Shown here piece by piece: positions 8,674-19,104 of a DNA stretch of 64,000 bases; the stretch's first letter is position 1; the number at the start of each line of letters is the position of its first letter. Below the pieces are notes generated by a model. It saw nothing but the letters and a program-made list of their open reading frames with translations. It was not told the DNA's origin and made no database searches. This DNA is from Mycobacterium fragae (GTDB taxonomy: Bacteria > Actinomycetota > Actinomycetes > Mycobacteriales > Mycobacteriaceae), in the NCBI RefSeq assembly GCF_002102185.1, contig NZ_LQOW01000026.1:1-64000 (forward strand). Direction: 5' to 3'. Both the position numbers and the translations under genes were made by a program.

Positions 8674-9689
8674 GGCGTGACCAGTATCTTGCAGTGCCGC
8701 GCGGGGTCGGCCAGGTCGTCGAACGCCTCACCGACGCCGTCCAGACCCACGTCACCGGTGATCACCGGCGCGACGTCGATCTCGCCCTCGGCGAGCGCGC
8801 GCAGCGAGGCGGCGAATTCGGTTGGATCATAGGCGAGAACGAACTGCACGTTGATCTCTTTGGCGATGGCGAAGAACGGATGCACGGTGTCGGGCTCCAT
8901 GCACACGCCGACGATGATCAGCCGGGTGCCGTGTGCGGCCCGCCGCATCACGTCGTCGATGATGCCGGGCACCCCGACAGCCTCGAACACCACCTTCGGA
9001 GTAACGCTGTCGAACGGCGAGGCCTGCGCCGGATCGATGGTCTCGTGCGCCCCCATCGCGGTGGCTAGTTCCCGTCGCTTCGGTGAAAAGTCTGCCGCAG
9101 CAATGGTTTCGACGCCGCGGGCGCGCAGTGAAGCGATCACGGCGATGCCTATCGGACCGCAGCCGAGCACCAGCGCCGTCTCGCCGCGCTGGATTCCGGA
9201 CTTGTTGACGGCGTGCAGCCCGACCGCCATCGGTTCGGTCAACGCCGCGTGTTTGGGGTCCAGCCCGTTGGGGATCGGCAACAGGAACGGCGCCGAGAGC
9301 AGCATGCGTTCGGCGTAGCCGCCTACGGTGTTGTTGCTGTAGACGATCGGTTCCACGCCTTTGGCGGACATCAGCACGGGAACCGAGGTCACCAGGGTTC
9401 CCGGTGGATGGGTGTCGGTGTCGGGGCCGGCTTCGAGCACCTCGGCGCTGAATTCGTGACCCATGAACACGTCGTTGCTCAAATCGACGTGCATGGCGCC
9501 GCCGCCGAAACTGCTTGCCATCTCATCGCTCAGCGACAACACTTCGGCGCCGTGGGCGGCGAAATGCAGATCTGAGCCGCAGATTCCACAGGACCGCACG
9601 GCGACCAAGACCTGGCCCGGTTCGGGGATGGGGTCGGGTACGTCGTCTCGGTAAACCATCCGGCCGCCACGTAGCACCGCGGCGCGCAT
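8670..9689 (-). CDS. Zinc-binding alcohol dehydrogenase family protein (MDR)
   Basis: A 339-residue medium-chain dehydrogenase/reductase. The catalytic zinc ligands are in CGICGSD (near residue 34) and GHEF. The Rossmann nucleotide motif is LVLGCGPIGIAVIASL. The four-cysteine structural zinc loop seen in typical alcohol dehydrogenases is not evident. It is the last gene of a minus-strand operon after ephA and the flavin monooxygenase, overlapping the latter by one base (TGATG). An oxidation step following epoxide opening or monooxygenation is plausible but inferred. Confidence 0.88.
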   Translation of the reverse strand: MRAAVLRGGRMVYRDDVPDPIPEPGQVLVAVRSCGICGSDLHFAAHGAEVLSLSDEMASSFGGGAMHVDLSNDVFMGHEFSAEVLEAGPDTDTHPPGTLVTSVPVLMSAKGVEPIVYSNNTVGGYAERMLLSAPFLLPIPNGLDPKHAALTEPMAVGLHAVNKSGIQRGETALVLGCGPIGIAVIASLRARGVETIAAADFSPKRRELATAMGAHETIDPAQASPFDSVTPKVVFEAVGVPGIIDDVMRRAAHGTRLIIVGVCMEPDTVHPFFAIAKEINVQFVLAYDPTEFAASLRALAEGEIDVAPVITGDVGLDGVGEAFDDLADPARHCKILVTP

Positions 9690-10882
9690 CAGTTGTTCTC
9701 GCTTTCCATCTTGAGTTCGTCGGTGTGTTCGGTGATCGCCTTGACGACGGCCTCACCGGCACGGCCCAGCAGTTGCTCACGCATGCCCTTGGCCCACTCG
9801 TGCGATGCACGTGGCGCTTCCAGCTGACCCTTGAAATGCGGAATCACCTTGCGGGCGAACAAATCATAGGAGTGATAGGTTGCCTCCGGCGATGCCCAGT
9901 CGTGGCCGAGCAACAAGAACGTGCCGAATCCGCCCGACCGGTCCACCAGATCCTCGATGTAGCCGATCGCGTCGTCGGGTGTGCCGATGCAGCAATTGCC
10001 CTTGGCGGCATAGTCTTCGACGAACTCGCGGGGTGATTGCGCGCCCTCGACCAGGTTGGCCAGCGGCACGAAGCCGGCTGCACCGAAGTACTTCGCGAAG
10101 TCTTGCAGGCCGTAGATGCAATCGTCGATCGCCTGCTCGCGGCTGTCGGCCAGATGCACGATGCCCAGCACCCGCCAGCCCGCGCGGTCCGGCTCGTCGT
10201 GCCCGGCCTTTTCCGCTTGCTCGCGCACCACCTCCCAGGTGTTCTCCAACGCCGCATAGCCTCCGGGCACCGACATCGACAGCGAAAGCAGCGACGTACC
10301 CAGCTTGCCCGCCAGTCGCGGGCCGGACGGTGAAATCATTGCCGCCGTGGAGATTTCCGGATACGGCCAGGTGTAAGGACGGATGTGCAACTGCGCGTCG
10401 CGAAGCGTGAACCAGTTGGAGTGGCGGTTGATCCGCTCACCGGGTGCGGCGCGGAACAGCGCCAGGATCGCCTCGAGCGACTCCTGCATCATTTGTCGCT
10501 GCTCGACCGGATCGATGCCCATCATGTAAGCGTCCGACGGCAGCGCCCCCGGACCGGTGCCGAACATCACTCGCCCGCGGGTCAGATGGTCCAACAGCAC
10601 CCAGCGGTCGGCCACCATCAGCGGATGGTGATAGGGCAGCGAGACGACCCCGGTGCCAAGCCGGATGTGTTTGGTCCGCTCGGCGGCGGCGGCGATGAAC
10701 ACCTCCGGGCAGGCGATCAGCTCGTAGCCGCCGGAGTGATGTTCGCCGAACCAGGCCTCGTCGAACCCGAGACGATCGAGTGCCACCACTCGCTCCATGT
10801 CGTATTCGAGTGCGACCGTGGGCGATTGGCCGGTCGGGTGAAACGGGGTGATGAAAACCCCGAAGTTCAGCGGGCGATTCAT
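9689..10882 (-). CDS. LLM-class flavin-dependent monooxygenase (Rv3618-like)
   Basis: A 397-residue luciferase-like monooxygenase using reduced FMN or F420. Family features are the N-terminal NFGVFITPFHP strand, the DEAWFGEHHSGGYE segment with its conserved EHH, and the TKHIRLGTGVVSLPYHHPL block. ATG 10882 is chosen because the fold begins there, and it overlaps the ephA stop by ATGA. The neighbouring ephA and alcohol dehydrogenase suggest a small catabolic or detoxifying pathway. Rv3618 is likewise next to ephA in M. tuberculosis. Confidence 0.88.
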   Translation of the reverse strand: MNRPLNFGVFITPFHPTGQSPTVALEYDMERVVALDRLGFDEAWFGEHHSGGYELIACPEVFIAAAAERTKHIRLGTGVVSLPYHHPLMVADRWVLLDHLTRGRVMFGTGPGALPSDAYMMGIDPVEQRQMMQESLEAILALFRAAPGERINRHSNWFTLRDAQLHIRPYTWPYPEISTAAMISPSGPRLAGKLGTSLLSLSMSVPGGYAALENTWEVVREQAEKAGHDEPDRAGWRVLGIVHLADSREQAIDDCIYGLQDFAKYFGAAGFVPLANLVEGAQSPREFVEDYAAKGNCCIGTPDDAIGYIEDLVDRSGGFGTFLLLGHDWASPEATYHSYDLFARKVIPHFKGQLEAPRASHEWAKGMREQLLGRAGEAVVKAITEHTDELKMESENN

Positions 10883-11865
10883 GACAGCTCTCCACCTGAC
10901 TTCAAACCACACAAGAAGTCCAGCAGCGCCTGGTTGACCTCCTCCGGGCGTTCCTGCTGCAGCCAGTGTCCGGCGCCCTCGATGATCACTTCGCGGTAGG
11001 GGCCGGTCACCACCTCGGCCGCCCGCTCACGGCGCATGAATCCCAGCACCGGGTCGTCGGCGCCGGCGACGAACAGCGCCGGCACGGTGATCGTCGGGGC
11101 CACCGCGTCAGCGAGGAGCTCCCAGTTGCGGTCCAGGTTGCGATACCAGTTCAGCCCGCCGGTGAAGCCCGTGCGCGAGAACTCGGCGACGTAGTGGTCG
11201 AGCTCCTCGGCGCTGATCCAGCTCGGCAGGCCGTCGGGCTCGGGCAGTCGCTCGACGAACCCTTCCGGTCCCGGTCTGGCCATCCGCAGGCCGGCAGCGC
11301 GGTCGTGACCTGTCAGGCCGCCCATCATGCGCCGAATGGTCTTGGCCGGGTCGGCGCCGAGCTCGGCGTCGGCCACGCCGGGCTCCTGAAAATAGAGCAT
11401 GTAGAAGAAGTGCTCACCGAAGGCCTTCCGAAATGCCTCCGTCGGCGGCACTTGTGCGCGCGGTACCGGCGGGACACTCAAACCGACCACACCCGCCACC
11501 CGGTCGGGGTGCAGTTGCGCGGAACTCCACGCCACCGGGGCACCCCAGTCGTGACCGACGATCACCGCCCGCTCGGCGTCGACGTCGTCGAGCAAGCCGA
11601 TCACGTCGGCGGACAGCTCGGCGATGTTGTAATCCGCGATGTCCTCGGGCCGGGTCGACCGGCCATAGCCGCGCTGGTCCGGAGCCAGCACGTGGTAGCC
11701 GGCGGCCGCCAGGACCGGAATCTGGTGGCGCCAGGAATAGGCGAGTTCGGGAAAGCCGTGGCACAACACCACGACGGGCGCGCCGGGCTGGCCGGCTTCG
11801 ACGGTATGCAGCTGCACACCATTGGTATCGATGATGCGTTCGGTGATGGGAACGGTGTCAGGCAC
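10879..11865 (-). CDS. ephA: Epoxide hydrolase EphA
   Basis: Alpha/beta-hydrolase that opens epoxides to diols. HGFPEL carries the oxyanion-hole motif. The nucleophile is the Asp in VGHDWGAPVAW. The GAGHWLQQERP segment provides the catalytic histidine, and the tyrosines of the lid (NWYRNLDRNWE) protonate the epoxide. Similarity to remembered M. tuberculosis EphA runs the whole length. I prefer GTG 11865 (328 residues), preceded by GGTGAG; a start at 11883 is possible. First gene of the ephA-monooxygenase-dehydrogenase operon. Confidence 0.9.
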   Translation of the reverse strand: MPDTVPITERIIDTNGVQLHTVEAGQPGAPVVVLCHGFPELAYSWRHQIPVLAAAGYHVLAPDQRGYGRSTRPEDIADYNIAELSADVIGLLDDVDAERAVIVGHDWGAPVAWSSAQLHPDRVAGVVGLSVPPVPRAQVPPTEAFRKAFGEHFFYMLYFQEPGVADAELGADPAKTIRRMMGGLTGHDRAAGLRMARPGPEGFVERLPEPDGLPSWISAEELDHYVAEFSRTGFTGGLNWYRNLDRNWELLADAVAPTITVPALFVAGADDPVLGFMRRERAAEVVTGPYREVIIEGAGHWLQQERPEEVNQALLDFLCGLKSGGELS

Positions 11866-11958
11866 GGTCTCACCAAAGCACACGCTGGGTTCCGCCGAAA
11901 GGAGTAGTCAGCGAAGCGGGCGGGAACCGTCATTCGTTGGTCATGACGACGACCCTGT

Positions 11959-12063
11959 GCCCGGCTCCGCCGAGCTGGCGACCCTCACCCGGCAAGATGG
12001 TGGCGGCCCGTCCCCCGCAAGCGGGAGGTGCCCCCAGCGCCCGGCTCCGCCGACCTGGCGACC
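11959..12063. repeat. Two 25-bp direct repeats around a short hairpin, ephA-ftsH intergenic
   Basis: The 25-mer starting GCCCGGCTCCGCCGA occurs at 11959-11983 and 12039-12063 with one mismatch. Between them lies CCCGC-AA-GCGGG (12014-12025) followed by AGGTGCCCCCA. Similar hairpin-plus-'ggtgccccc' strings are, as I remember, dispersed in several mycobacterial genomes, so this is probably a non-coding dispersed repeat. The only other clear signal in the 270-base gap is a -10-like TAACCT at 12075-12080 before ftsH. Confidence 0.6.
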
Positions 12064-12136
12064 GCCACGAGCGGTAACCTGGACTATTCCAACTGCGTGT
12101 ATCGGGAAGGACCTGGCCGACCACGGCCGATGATTG

Positions 12137-14470
12137 ATGAACCGGAAAAACGTGATCCGCACACTCACGGCGATCGCTGTGGTGTTGCTGCTTGGGTGGT
12201 CATTCTTCTACTTCAGTGACGACACGCGCGGCTACAAGCCGGTCGACACCTCGGTGGCGGTGACCCAAATCAAGAGCGGCAACGTCAAGAGCGCGCAGAT
12301 CGATGATCGTGAGCAACAGCTGCGGCTGACGCTGAAGAGCGGCAACAGCGGCACCGACGGGTCCGACAAGATCATCACCAAATACCCGAGCGGCTACGCC
12401 GTACCGCTGTTCGACTCGTTGAGCAGCAAGGACGCCCAGGTCAGCACCGTCGTCAACCAAGGCAACATCCTTGGCTCGCTGCTGATCTACGTGCTGCCGC
12501 TGCTGCTCCTGGTCGGCCTGTTCATGATGTTCTCCCGCATGCAGGGCGGCGCCCGGATGGGCTTCGGCTTCGGCAAATCACGGGCCAAGCAGCTTTCCAA
12601 AGACATGCCCAAGACCACCTTCAACGACGTCGCCGGCGTCGACGAAGCCGTCGAGGAGCTCTACGAGATCAAGGATTTCCTGTGTAACCCGTCGCGGTAT
12701 CAGGCGCTCGGGGCCAAGATCCCCAAGGGCGTGCTGCTCTACGGGCCGCCCGGAACCGGCAAGACGCTTCTGGCTCGCGCGGTCGCAGGCGAAGCGGGTG
12801 TGCCGTTCTTCACGATCTCGGGCTCCGATTTCGTCGAGATGTTCGTCGGCGTGGGTGCCTCCCGGGTGCGGGATCTGTTCGATCAGGCTAAGCAGAACAG
12901 CCCGTGCATCATCTTCGTCGACGAGATCGACGCGGTGGGCCGCCAGCGCGGCGCCGGGCTGGGTGGTGGCCACGACGAACGCGAGCAGACCCTGAACCAG
13001 TTGCTGGTCGAGATGGATGGGTTCGATCCGCGGGCCGGTGTCATCTTGATCGCCGCCACCAACCGGCCGGACATCCTCGACCCGGCGCTGCTGCGGCCAG
13101 GGCGCTTCGACCGCCAGATCCCGGTGTCCAACCCCGACATCAACGGCCGCAAGGCGATCCTGCGGGTGCATGCGAAGGGCAAGCCGATGGGCCCCGACGC
13201 CGACCTGGACGGGCTGGCCAAGCGCACCGTCGGAATGACCGGCGCCGATCTGGCCAACGTCATCAACGAGGCCGCGCTGCTCACCGCCCGCGAGAACGGC
13301 ACCATCATCACCGGCCCCGCCCTCGAGGAGGCGGTCGACCGGGTGATCGGCGGGCCGCGCCGCAAGGGCCGGGTCATCAGCGAGCTGGAGAAGAAGATCA
13401 CCGCTTACCACGAGGGCGGGCACGCCCTGGCGGCTTGGGCGATGCCGGACATCGAGCCGATATACAAGGTCACCATCCTGGCCCGCGGGCGCACCGGTGG
13501 GCACGCGGTATCGGTACCCGAGGACGACAAGGGCCTGATGACCCGTTCGGAGATGATCTCCCGACTTGTTTTCGCGATGGGCGGGCGCGCGGCCGAGGAA
13601 CTCGTGTTTCGCGAGCCGACGACGGGCGCGGTCTCGGATATCGAGCAGGCCACCAAGATCGCGCGTGCGATGGTCACCGAATTCGGGATGAGTTCCAAGC
13701 TCGGCGCGGTCAAATACGGCACCGAACACGGTGATCCGTTCCTGGGACGCACGATAGGCACCCAGCCCGACTACTCGCACGAGGTCGCCCGCGACATCGA
13801 TGAAGAGATCCGCAAGCTGATCGAGGCGGCCCACACCGAGGCGTGGGAGATTCTCACCGAATACCGCGACGTGCTCGATGCCCTGGCCGGTGAGCTTCTG
13901 GAAAAGGAAACCCTGCACCGACCCGAGCTGGAGGCGATCTTCGGCGACGTCGAAAAGCGGCCCCGGCTCACCATGTTCGACGACTTCGGCGGCCGCATTC
14001 CGTCGGACAAGCCGCCCATCAAGACGCCCGGTGAGCTGGCCATCGAGCGCGGCGAGCCGTGGCCCCAGCCGGCGCCGGAGCCGACCTTCAAAGCCGCCAT
14101 CGCGGCGGCGACGCGGGACGCCGCGCAGGCCGAAGCCGATCGAGCCACCAATGGCGCCAACGGTTCTCACGTCGCGCCGGGCGGTCCCAATGAGGATCGT
14201 GGCGTTCCACCGCAGCGCCCGACCCAGCCCGACTACGGCGCGCCGGCCGGTTGGCACGCTCCCGGATGGCCACCGCCGCAACAACCCCCGGGCTACTGGT
14301 ACCCGCCGCAATCCCCGACGCCGCCGCCGCACTATGCGGGCCACCCGGGTCAGCCGTATCCGCCGTATCCGCCGTACCCGCCACCCGCTGCGCCCGCACC
14401 GGAGGGGGGCCAGCCCGCCGATCCACCGAGCGGTGACCCGAGCCGGTCCAACCCGCCCGCGCACGGCTGA
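12137..14470 (+). CDS. ftsH: ATP-dependent zinc metalloprotease FtsH
   Basis: Membrane-bound AAA+ protease that extracts and degrades misfolded membrane and short-lived proteins. The 777 residues contain two transmembrane segments (about 7-26 and 112-132) around an extracytoplasmic domain. They are followed by Walker A GPPGTGKT (203-210), Walker B IIFVDEID with D262-E263, the second region of homology, and the zinc site HEGGH (425-429). The last ~110 residues are Pro/Gly/Tyr-rich, as in mycobacteria. ATG 12137 gives the same MNRKNV start as M. tuberculosis FtsH; TTG 12134 is just upstream. Confidence 0.97.
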   Translation: MNRKNVIRTLTAIAVVLLLGWSFFYFSDDTRGYKPVDTSVAVTQIKSGNVKSAQIDDREQQLRLTLKSGNSGTDGSDKIITKYPSGYAVPLFDSLSSKDAQVSTVVNQGNILGSLLIYVLPLLLLVGLFMMFSRMQGGARMGFGFGKSRAKQLSKDMPKTTFNDVAGVDEAVEELYEIKDFLCNPSRYQALGAKIPKGVLLYGPPGTGKTLLARAVAGEAGVPFFTISGSDFVEMFVGVGASRVRDLFDQAKQNSPCIIFVDEIDAVGRQRGAGLGGGHDEREQTLNQLLVEMDGFDPRAGVILIAATNRPDILDPALLRPGRFDRQIPVSNPDINGRKAILRVHAKGKPMGPDADLDGLAKRTVGMTGADLANVINEAALLTARENGTIITGPALEEAVDRVIGGPRRKGRVISELEKKITAYHEGGHALAAWAMPDIEPIYKVTILARGRTGGHAVSVPEDDKGLMTRSEMISRLVFAMGGRAAEELVFREPTTGAVSDIEQATKIARAMVTEFGMSSKLGAVKYGTEHGDPFLGRTIGTQPDYSHEVARDIDEEIRKLIEAAHTEAWEILTEYRDVLDALAGELLEKETLHRPELEAIFGDVEKRPRLTMFDDFGGRIPSDKPPIKTPGELAIERGEPWPQPAPEPTFKAAIAAATRDAAQAEADRATNGANGSHVAPGGPNEDRGVPPQRPTQPDYGAPAGWHAPGWPPPQQPPGYWYPPQSPTPPPHYAGHPGQPYPPYPPYPPPAAPAPEGGQPADPPSGDPSRSNPPAHG

Positions 14471-14485
14471 ACGAACGGGGCTTCA

Positions 14486-15103
14486 ATGGCTTCAACCGCA
14501 CGGCCGAATTCCCGAACAGTGACCTTGCGCACCCCGGTTTTCGACCAGGCGCGCGCCGAGGCCGCGATCCGCGAGTTGCTCTACGCGATCGGAGAGGACC
14601 CGGATCGGCACGGGTTGGAGGACACCCCGGCCCGGGTCGCACGGACCTATCGCGAGATGTTCGCCGGTCTCTACACCGACCCGGACAGCGTGCTGGACAC
14701 CACGTTCGACGAACAGCATGACGAGTTGGTGATGATCAAGGACATTCCCTTGTACTCCACCTGCGAACACCATCTGGTGGCGTTTCACGGTGTGGCGCAC
14801 GTAGGTTACATCCCCGGACACGACGGCCGAGTGACCGGATTGTCCAAGATTGCACGTTTGGTCGATCTGTACGCCAAGCGGCCACAGGTGCAGGAGCGGC
14901 TTACCGCGCAGATCGCAGACGCACTGATGCGCAAGCTCGATCCGCGGGGGGTCATCGTCGTGGTCGAAGCCGAACACCTGTGCATGTCCATGCGCGGTGT
15001 CCGTAAGCCGGGCGCGGTCACCACGACGTCGGCTGTACGCGGACAATTCAAGTCCGACAGTGCATCTCGAGCCGAAGCGCTGGAACTGATCTTGCGCAAG
15101 TGA
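14486..15103 (+). CDS. folE: GTP cyclohydrolase I
   Basis: First step of tetrahydrofolate synthesis: GTP to 7,8-dihydroneopterin triphosphate plus formate. The 205 residues have the zinc ligands C93 and H96 in [10 protein letters not shown] and the second cysteine in [11 protein letters not shown], plus the signature [20 protein letters not shown]. Lies 15 bases after ftsH and overlaps folP by GTGA, the same order as in M. tuberculosis, so these genes are probably cotranscribed. Confidence 0.97.
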   Translation: MASTARPNSRTVTLRTPVFDQARAEAAIRELLYAIGEDPDRHGLEDTPARVARTYREMFAGLYTDPDSVLDTTFDEQHDELVMIKDIPLYSTCEHHLVAFHGVAHVGYIPGHDGRVTGLSKIARLVDLYAKRPQVQERLTAQIADALMRKLDPRGVIVVVEAEHLCMSMRGVRKPGAVTTTSAVRGQFKSDSASRAEALELILRK

Positions 15104-15933
15104 GCACCGCACGCGTTCAAGTCATGGGGGTGGTGAACGTCACCGATGACTCGTTCTCGGATGGCGGGCGCTACCTGGACGCTGATCGCGCCGTCGAGCA
15201 TGGCCTGGAATTGACCGCCGAGGGTGCGACGATCATCGACGTCGGAGGCGAGTCGACTCGACCTGGCGCGGTCCGGGTCGACGCGCGCGTTGAGACTGCC
15301 CGCGTCGTGCCTGTCGTCAAAGCGCTTGCTTCACAAGGTATTACAGTCAGCATCGACACGATGCACGCCGCTGTGGCGCGGGTGGCACTGGAAAATGGCG
15401 CCAAGATTGTCAATGACGTGTCCGGCGGGCGCGCCGATAAGGCCATGGCCCCGCTGCTCGTCGAGGCCGGTGTGCCGTGGGTGCTGATGCACTGGCGGTC
15501 GGTATCGGCTGAGCGTCCGCACGAGGTGCCGCACTACCGCGATGTCGTGGCCGAAGTGCGCGCCGACCTGCTCGCCGGCGTCGACGACGCAGTGGCCGCG
15601 GGCGTGGATCCCGCGAAGGTGATCATCGATCCCGGTCTCGGATTCGCCAAGACGGCCCAGCACAATTGGGTGTTACTGCACGCGCTGCCGGAGCTGGTGG
15701 CCACCGGTGTCCCGGTGCTGCTGGGAGCTTCTCGCAAACGGTTCCTGGGAACGCTGCTGGCCGGTCCCGACGGCGCCGTGCGACCACCCGACGGACGTGA
15801 GACCGCTACCGCGGTGGTCTCCGCGCTGGCCGCGCTGCACGGCGCCTGGGGTGTGCGGGTGCACAACGTGCGTGCCTCGGTCGACGCGCTCAAGGTGGTG
15901 ACCGCTTGGAGCCAAGGGGTGGCGGATGGCTGA
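15100..15933 (+). CDS. folP1: Dihydropteroate synthase
   Basis: Condenses p-aminobenzoate with dihydropterin pyrophosphate; this is the sulfonamide target. The two signatures are [15 protein letters not shown] at residues 9-23 and the pterin-binding segment [17 protein letters not shown] barrel follows, with NDVSGG and [16 protein letters not shown] further on. 277 residues. The GTG start overlaps the folE stop by four bases. Named folP1 because the sequence and context match the functional mycobacterial copy rather than the divergent FolP2. Confidence 0.96.
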   Translation: MSTARVQVMGVVNVTDDSFSDGGRYLDADRAVEHGLELTAEGATIIDVGGESTRPGAVRVDARVETARVVPVVKALASQGITVSIDTMHAAVARVALENGAKIVNDVSGGRADKAMAPLLVEAGVPWVLMHWRSVSAERPHEVPHYRDVVAEVRADLLAGVDDAVAAGVDPAKVIIDPGLGFAKTAQHNWVLLHALPELVATGVPVLLGASRKRFLGTLLAGPDGAVRPPDGRETATAVVSALAALHGAWGVRVHNVRASVDALKVVTAWSQGVADG

Positions 15934-16327
15934 TCGAATCGAGTTGCGCGGCTTGACCGTTCGCGGTCGGCACGGAGTATTCGAGCACGAACGCGCGCAG
16001 GGCCAGGACTTCGTCGTCGACATCACCGTCTGGATTGACCTGGTCGACGCCGCCACCAGCGACGACTTGGCAGACACCTATGACTATGGGGCACTCGCTC
16101 AGCGGGCGGCCGATATCGTAGCCGGGCCGGCGCGCAACCTCATCGAAACCGTCGCCGGCGAGATCGCCGAGGATGTGATGAACGACAAGCGAGTTCACGC
16201 GGTCGAAGTGACAGTGCACAAACCGCAGGCCCCGATTCCGCACACCTTCGCCGATGTGGCGGTGGTGGCACGCCGGTCACGGCGCGGCGGCCGTGGTTCC
16301 GTGATTCCCGCCGGAGGCGCCCGGTGA
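15926..16327 (+). CDS. folB: Dihydroneopterin aldolase
   Basis: Cleaves 7,8-dihydroneopterin to 6-hydroxymethyl-dihydropterin and glycolaldehyde. It has 133 residues, with the family start [20 protein letters not shown], the conserved YDYGALAQ segment and the [19 protein letters not shown] end, which includes the catalytic lysine. Overlaps folP by eight bases and folK by four. Confidence 0.95.
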   Translation: MADRIELRGLTVRGRHGVFEHERAQGQDFVVDITVWIDLVDAATSDDLADTYDYGALAQRAADIVAGPARNLIETVAGEIAEDVMNDKRVHAVEVTVHKPQAPIPHTFADVAVVARRSRRGGRGSVIPAGGAR

Positions 16328-16848
16328 GTCGCGTGGTGCTGTCCATCGGATCGAACCTTGGTGACCGACTGGCCCGGTTGCAGTCAGTGGTCGACCGGCT
16401 GGGCGGTTCGGTGCGGGCGATCTCGCCGGTCTATGAGACGGCGGCGTGGGGTGGTGTCGAACAGGGCCCGTTTCTCAACGCGGTGGTGATCGCCGAGGAC
16501 GCCGCGCTCGACGGGCACGGCTGGTTGCGTTGCGCTCAAGAGATGGAGCGAGCGGCCGATCGGGTGCGCGGCCAGCGCTGGGGTCCGCGCACCCTCGACG
16601 TGGACCTGATCAGCTGTTACGACGACGGCACGGAGGTGTTTTCCCTGGGCGACGGTCTGACGCTGCCGCATCCGCTGGCCCATCTGCGGGCCTTCGTGTT
16701 GGTTCCATGGCTGGCGGTCGACCCCGATGCCCAGCTGACGGTGGCCGGCGGTAAGCGGCCGGTCGTCAAGCTGCTGGCCGAATTGGATCCGGCCGATCGC
16801 GCTGGTGTCCGGATGACCGATCTGGTGCTCAAGCCGCAGGCCGGCTGA
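16324..16848 (+). CDS. folK: 6-hydroxymethyl-7,8-dihydropterin pyrophosphokinase (HPPK)
   Basis: Transfers pyrophosphate from ATP to hydroxymethyl-dihydropterin, producing the FolP substrate. The N-terminus [17 protein letters not shown], the [19 protein letters not shown] strand and the signature [11 protein letters not shown] with paired aspartates are diagnostic. GTG start overlapping the folB stop; its own TGA overlaps the next ATG by one base. This completes folE-folP-folB-folK. Confidence 0.96.
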   Translation: MSRVVLSIGSNLGDRLARLQSVVDRLGGSVRAISPVYETAAWGGVEQGPFLNAVVIAEDAALDGHGWLRCAQEMERAADRVRGQRWGPRTLDVDLISCYDDGTEVFSLGDGLTLPHPLAHLRAFVLVPWLAVDPDAQLTVAGGKRPVVKLLAELDPADRAGVRMTDLVLKPQAG

Positions 16849-17324
16849 TGGGGCCGACGAGGAAGCGTGACCTCACGGCGGCGGTCGTCGGCACCGCTGT
16901 GGTCGGGTACCTGCTCGTCGTCCTGTTGTACCGCTGGTTTCCACCGATCACGGTGTGGACGGGGTTGTCGCTGCTTGCGGTTGCCATCGCCGAGGCGCTG
17001 TGGGGCCGCTACATCCGGGCCAAAATCAGCGACGGCGAGATTGGCGACGGGCCGGGCTGGCTGCATCCGCTCGCGGTGGCCCGCAGCCTGGTGATCGCCA
17101 AGGCGTCGGCATGGGTCGGTGCACTGGTTACCGGCTGGTGGATCGGCGTGCTGGTGTACCTGCTGCCGCGGCGGTCGTGGCAGCGGGTGGCCGGCGAGGA
17201 CACCGCCGGCACAGCGGTCGCGGCGGTAAGCGCGCTGGCTTTGGTGGTCGCCGCGCTGTGGCTGCAACATTGCTGCAAGTCGCCGCAGGATCCGACCGAG
17301 CACGGGGAGGGCGCCGAAAGTTAG
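16848..17324 (+). CDS. DUF3180 membrane protein (Rv3605c-like)
   Basis: 158 residues with four hydrophobic stretches, at about 14-27, 38-50, 84-103 and 116-134, the arrangement of actinobacterial DUF3180 proteins. These are regularly found directly downstream of folK. The function is unknown; membrane localisation is predicted. Translationally coupled to folK. Confidence 0.85.
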   Translation: MGPTRKRDLTAAVVGTAVVGYLLVVLLYRWFPPITVWTGLSLLAVAIAEALWGRYIRAKISDGEIGDGPGWLHPLAVARSLVIAKASAWVGALVTGWWIGVLVYLLPRRSWQRVAGEDTAGTAVAAVSALALVVAALWLQHCCKSPQDPTEHGEGAES

Positions 17325-17463
17325 CTTCGCGCGGCGACATCCCTGACGCGAGCACCCCGGATCGGGGCCTTCCGCTTGCCGGGAGACGCGGACAATCGGT
17401 CCAGGTGAGAATCGCCGGAGTACGGCGACACGCGCAATGACCTCGGCCCGGTACAGTCGGGCC

Positions 17464-18993
17464 ATGACCGTTCTGTCCCGCGGCGCTCGGGTCCGGCGCG
17501 GCGGCCGCAGGCCGGGTTGGCTCCTGCTGACGGCGTTGCTGGTCCTCGCCATCGCGGCGAGTTCCGCACTCGTTTTCACCAACCGCGTGGAGCTTCTCAA
17601 GCTCGCCGTGATCCTGGCGCTGTGGGCCGCGGTGGTCGCTGCATTCGTGTCGGTGATCTATCGCCGGCAAAGCGACGTGGACGCGGCCCGGGCGCGAGAC
17701 CTCAAGCTGGTTTACGACTTGCAACTGGACCGGGAAATCTCGGCCCGCCGCGAGTATGAGCTGACGGTGGAGTCTCAGCTGCGTCGCGAGCTGGCAACCG
17801 AACTGCGTGCCCACGCGGCCGAGGAAGTGGCGGCGTTGCGGGCCGAGCTGGCGGCGCTGCGCACCAATCTGGAGATTCTCTTCGACGCTGAGCTCAACGA
17901 TCGGCCGGCGTTGGAGACTGAACGCAGGACTGTGCGTGGTTACAGCGACTGGGATCGCGACAACGAAACCGCACGCGAACGCATCAACCGCGTCACCTCC
18001 GTGCGAGCTGAAGAGCCCCCCAGGCGGACGGACGACGCGATCATCGACGTGCCCGAGGAACCGCTGGCTCCGCCACCGCGACAGCCCGCGGCCCCGAGCT
18101 ACGACCCCGCATACTCCTACCAGCCTCCCGAGGCATATCGGACGGCTGAGCGGTGGAGCGCCCCCGATCGGTTCCAGCCTGAGCCGGCGCGGCGTCCCCG
18201 CAGTCGCCACGAAGCACCGCCGCCCTACGAGCCGCCACCGCAGCCCGCGCCTCCGCGCTACGAGCCTGCGGCGCAGGAGGTCCCCCGGTACGAGGCGCCA
18301 CCACCGCCCGAGCCCCCGCGCTACGAGGCACCCCCACAACCCGAGGCGCCGCCGCAATACGAGCCACCCCCGCAATACGAGCCGCGATTCGCACCTCCCC
18401 CCACGCCGCCACAGCCGATACCGGAGCAGCCGCAGCCCGGATGGTCGCCACCTACTGAGGCGCCTCGACGTCAGGATTCGGCCAGCGAGTGGCGGCCGAT
18501 TGGCGCAGAGGGACAGTGGTCGCCCCCGGGAACTCCTGGCAGCAGTTGGATCACCGAGTCCGATGACGCCAGGACCGGGCCGGAGGAGAAGGCGATCTTT
18601 GAGCCCCCGCCCGCGCAGCGGCGCGGTCGGCATGCCAGGACCGCCGAGCCGATGCCGGGGCAGGCCGACGAGCCCACATCCGATTGGGGCGATAGCGGTC
18701 GCCGCGCGCGGGCCCGTCATTACGCCGAAGACGCCGACTCTGCTTTCGGCGGGTCCGCGACACCGGCGCCCGCAATGTCGCCGGCCCCGCCTCCGACGCC
18801 ACCGCCACCACCCGCGCCGGCGGACAAAGCCCCGGCGATGTCGCCGCCGGCGGCTCCGGCGGCGCGGCATCGCAGCACCGATTCCTTCGATACCGACGGC
18901 CCGCCGACCGGCAGCCAGTCGGTCGCCGACCTGCTGGCGCGGCTACAGGCCACCCCGACCGGAGGTGGCCGGCGTCGCCGCCGCGAGGAGTGA
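17464..18993 (+). CDS. Membrane-anchored proline-rich protein (Rv3604c-like, DUF6779)
   Basis: About 509 residues. Two transmembrane segments lie near the N-terminus (about 17-37 and 46-65). A charged, coiled-coil-like helix of roughly residues 75-155 follows, with many Arg/Glu/Ala. A long low-complexity tail is rich in Pro, Glu and Tyr with PPxYEPPP-type repeats, and the end is basic. The tail is longer than I recall for Rv3604c. A cell-envelope or scaffold role is possible but unproven. ATG 17464 fits the family; ATG 17437 is an alternative. Confidence 0.75.
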   Translation: MTVLSRGARVRRGGRRPGWLLLTALLVLAIAASSALVFTNRVELLKLAVILALWAAVVAAFVSVIYRRQSDVDAARARDLKLVYDLQLDREISARREYELTVESQLRRELATELRAHAAEEVAALRAELAALRTNLEILFDAELNDRPALETERRTVRGYSDWDRDNETARERINRVTSVRAEEPPRRTDDAIIDVPEEPLAPPPRQPAAPSYDPAYSYQPPEAYRTAERWSAPDRFQPEPARRPRSRHEAPPPYEPPPQPAPPRYEPAAQEVPRYEAPPPPEPPRYEAPPQPEAPPQYEPPPQYEPRFAPPPTPPQPIPEQPQPGWSPPTEAPRRQDSASEWRPIGAEGQWSPPGTPGSSWITESDDARTGPEEKAIFEPPPAQRRGRHARTAEPMPGQADEPTSDWGDSGRRARARHYAEDADSAFGGSATPAPAMSPAPPPTPPPPPAPADKAPAMSPPAAPAARHRSTDSFDTDGPPTGSQSVADLLARLQATPTGGGRRRRREE

Positions 18994-19104
18994 GCAAAGC
19001 CACTTCGCGGATTTGAGCGCCGCCACGGTAGAGTCTTGATGACCGTCCGGTACCCGCGCCGCGGGACTGGAACGAACTAACAAACTTGCGAGGCTTCGTC
19101 TGCG

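Noticed and set aside
12578..14464. Long open frame on the minus strand opposite ftsH (over 600 codons)
   Set aside because: Arg/Gly/Val-rich translation with no domain, opposite a fully recognisable FtsH; a product of high-GC codon bias.
18240..18420. Tandem repeat in the proline-rich tail of the Rv3604c-like gene as a separate repeat element
   Set aside because: The repetition follows codons for Pro-Pro-x-Tyr-Glu units and is protein low complexity, not a DNA repeat element.
19053..19065. CCCGC-GCC-GCGGG hairpin before the DUF2520 gene as a terminator
   Set aside because: Five-bp stem, no T-run, and it sits downstream of a -10-like element that would drive the next gene.
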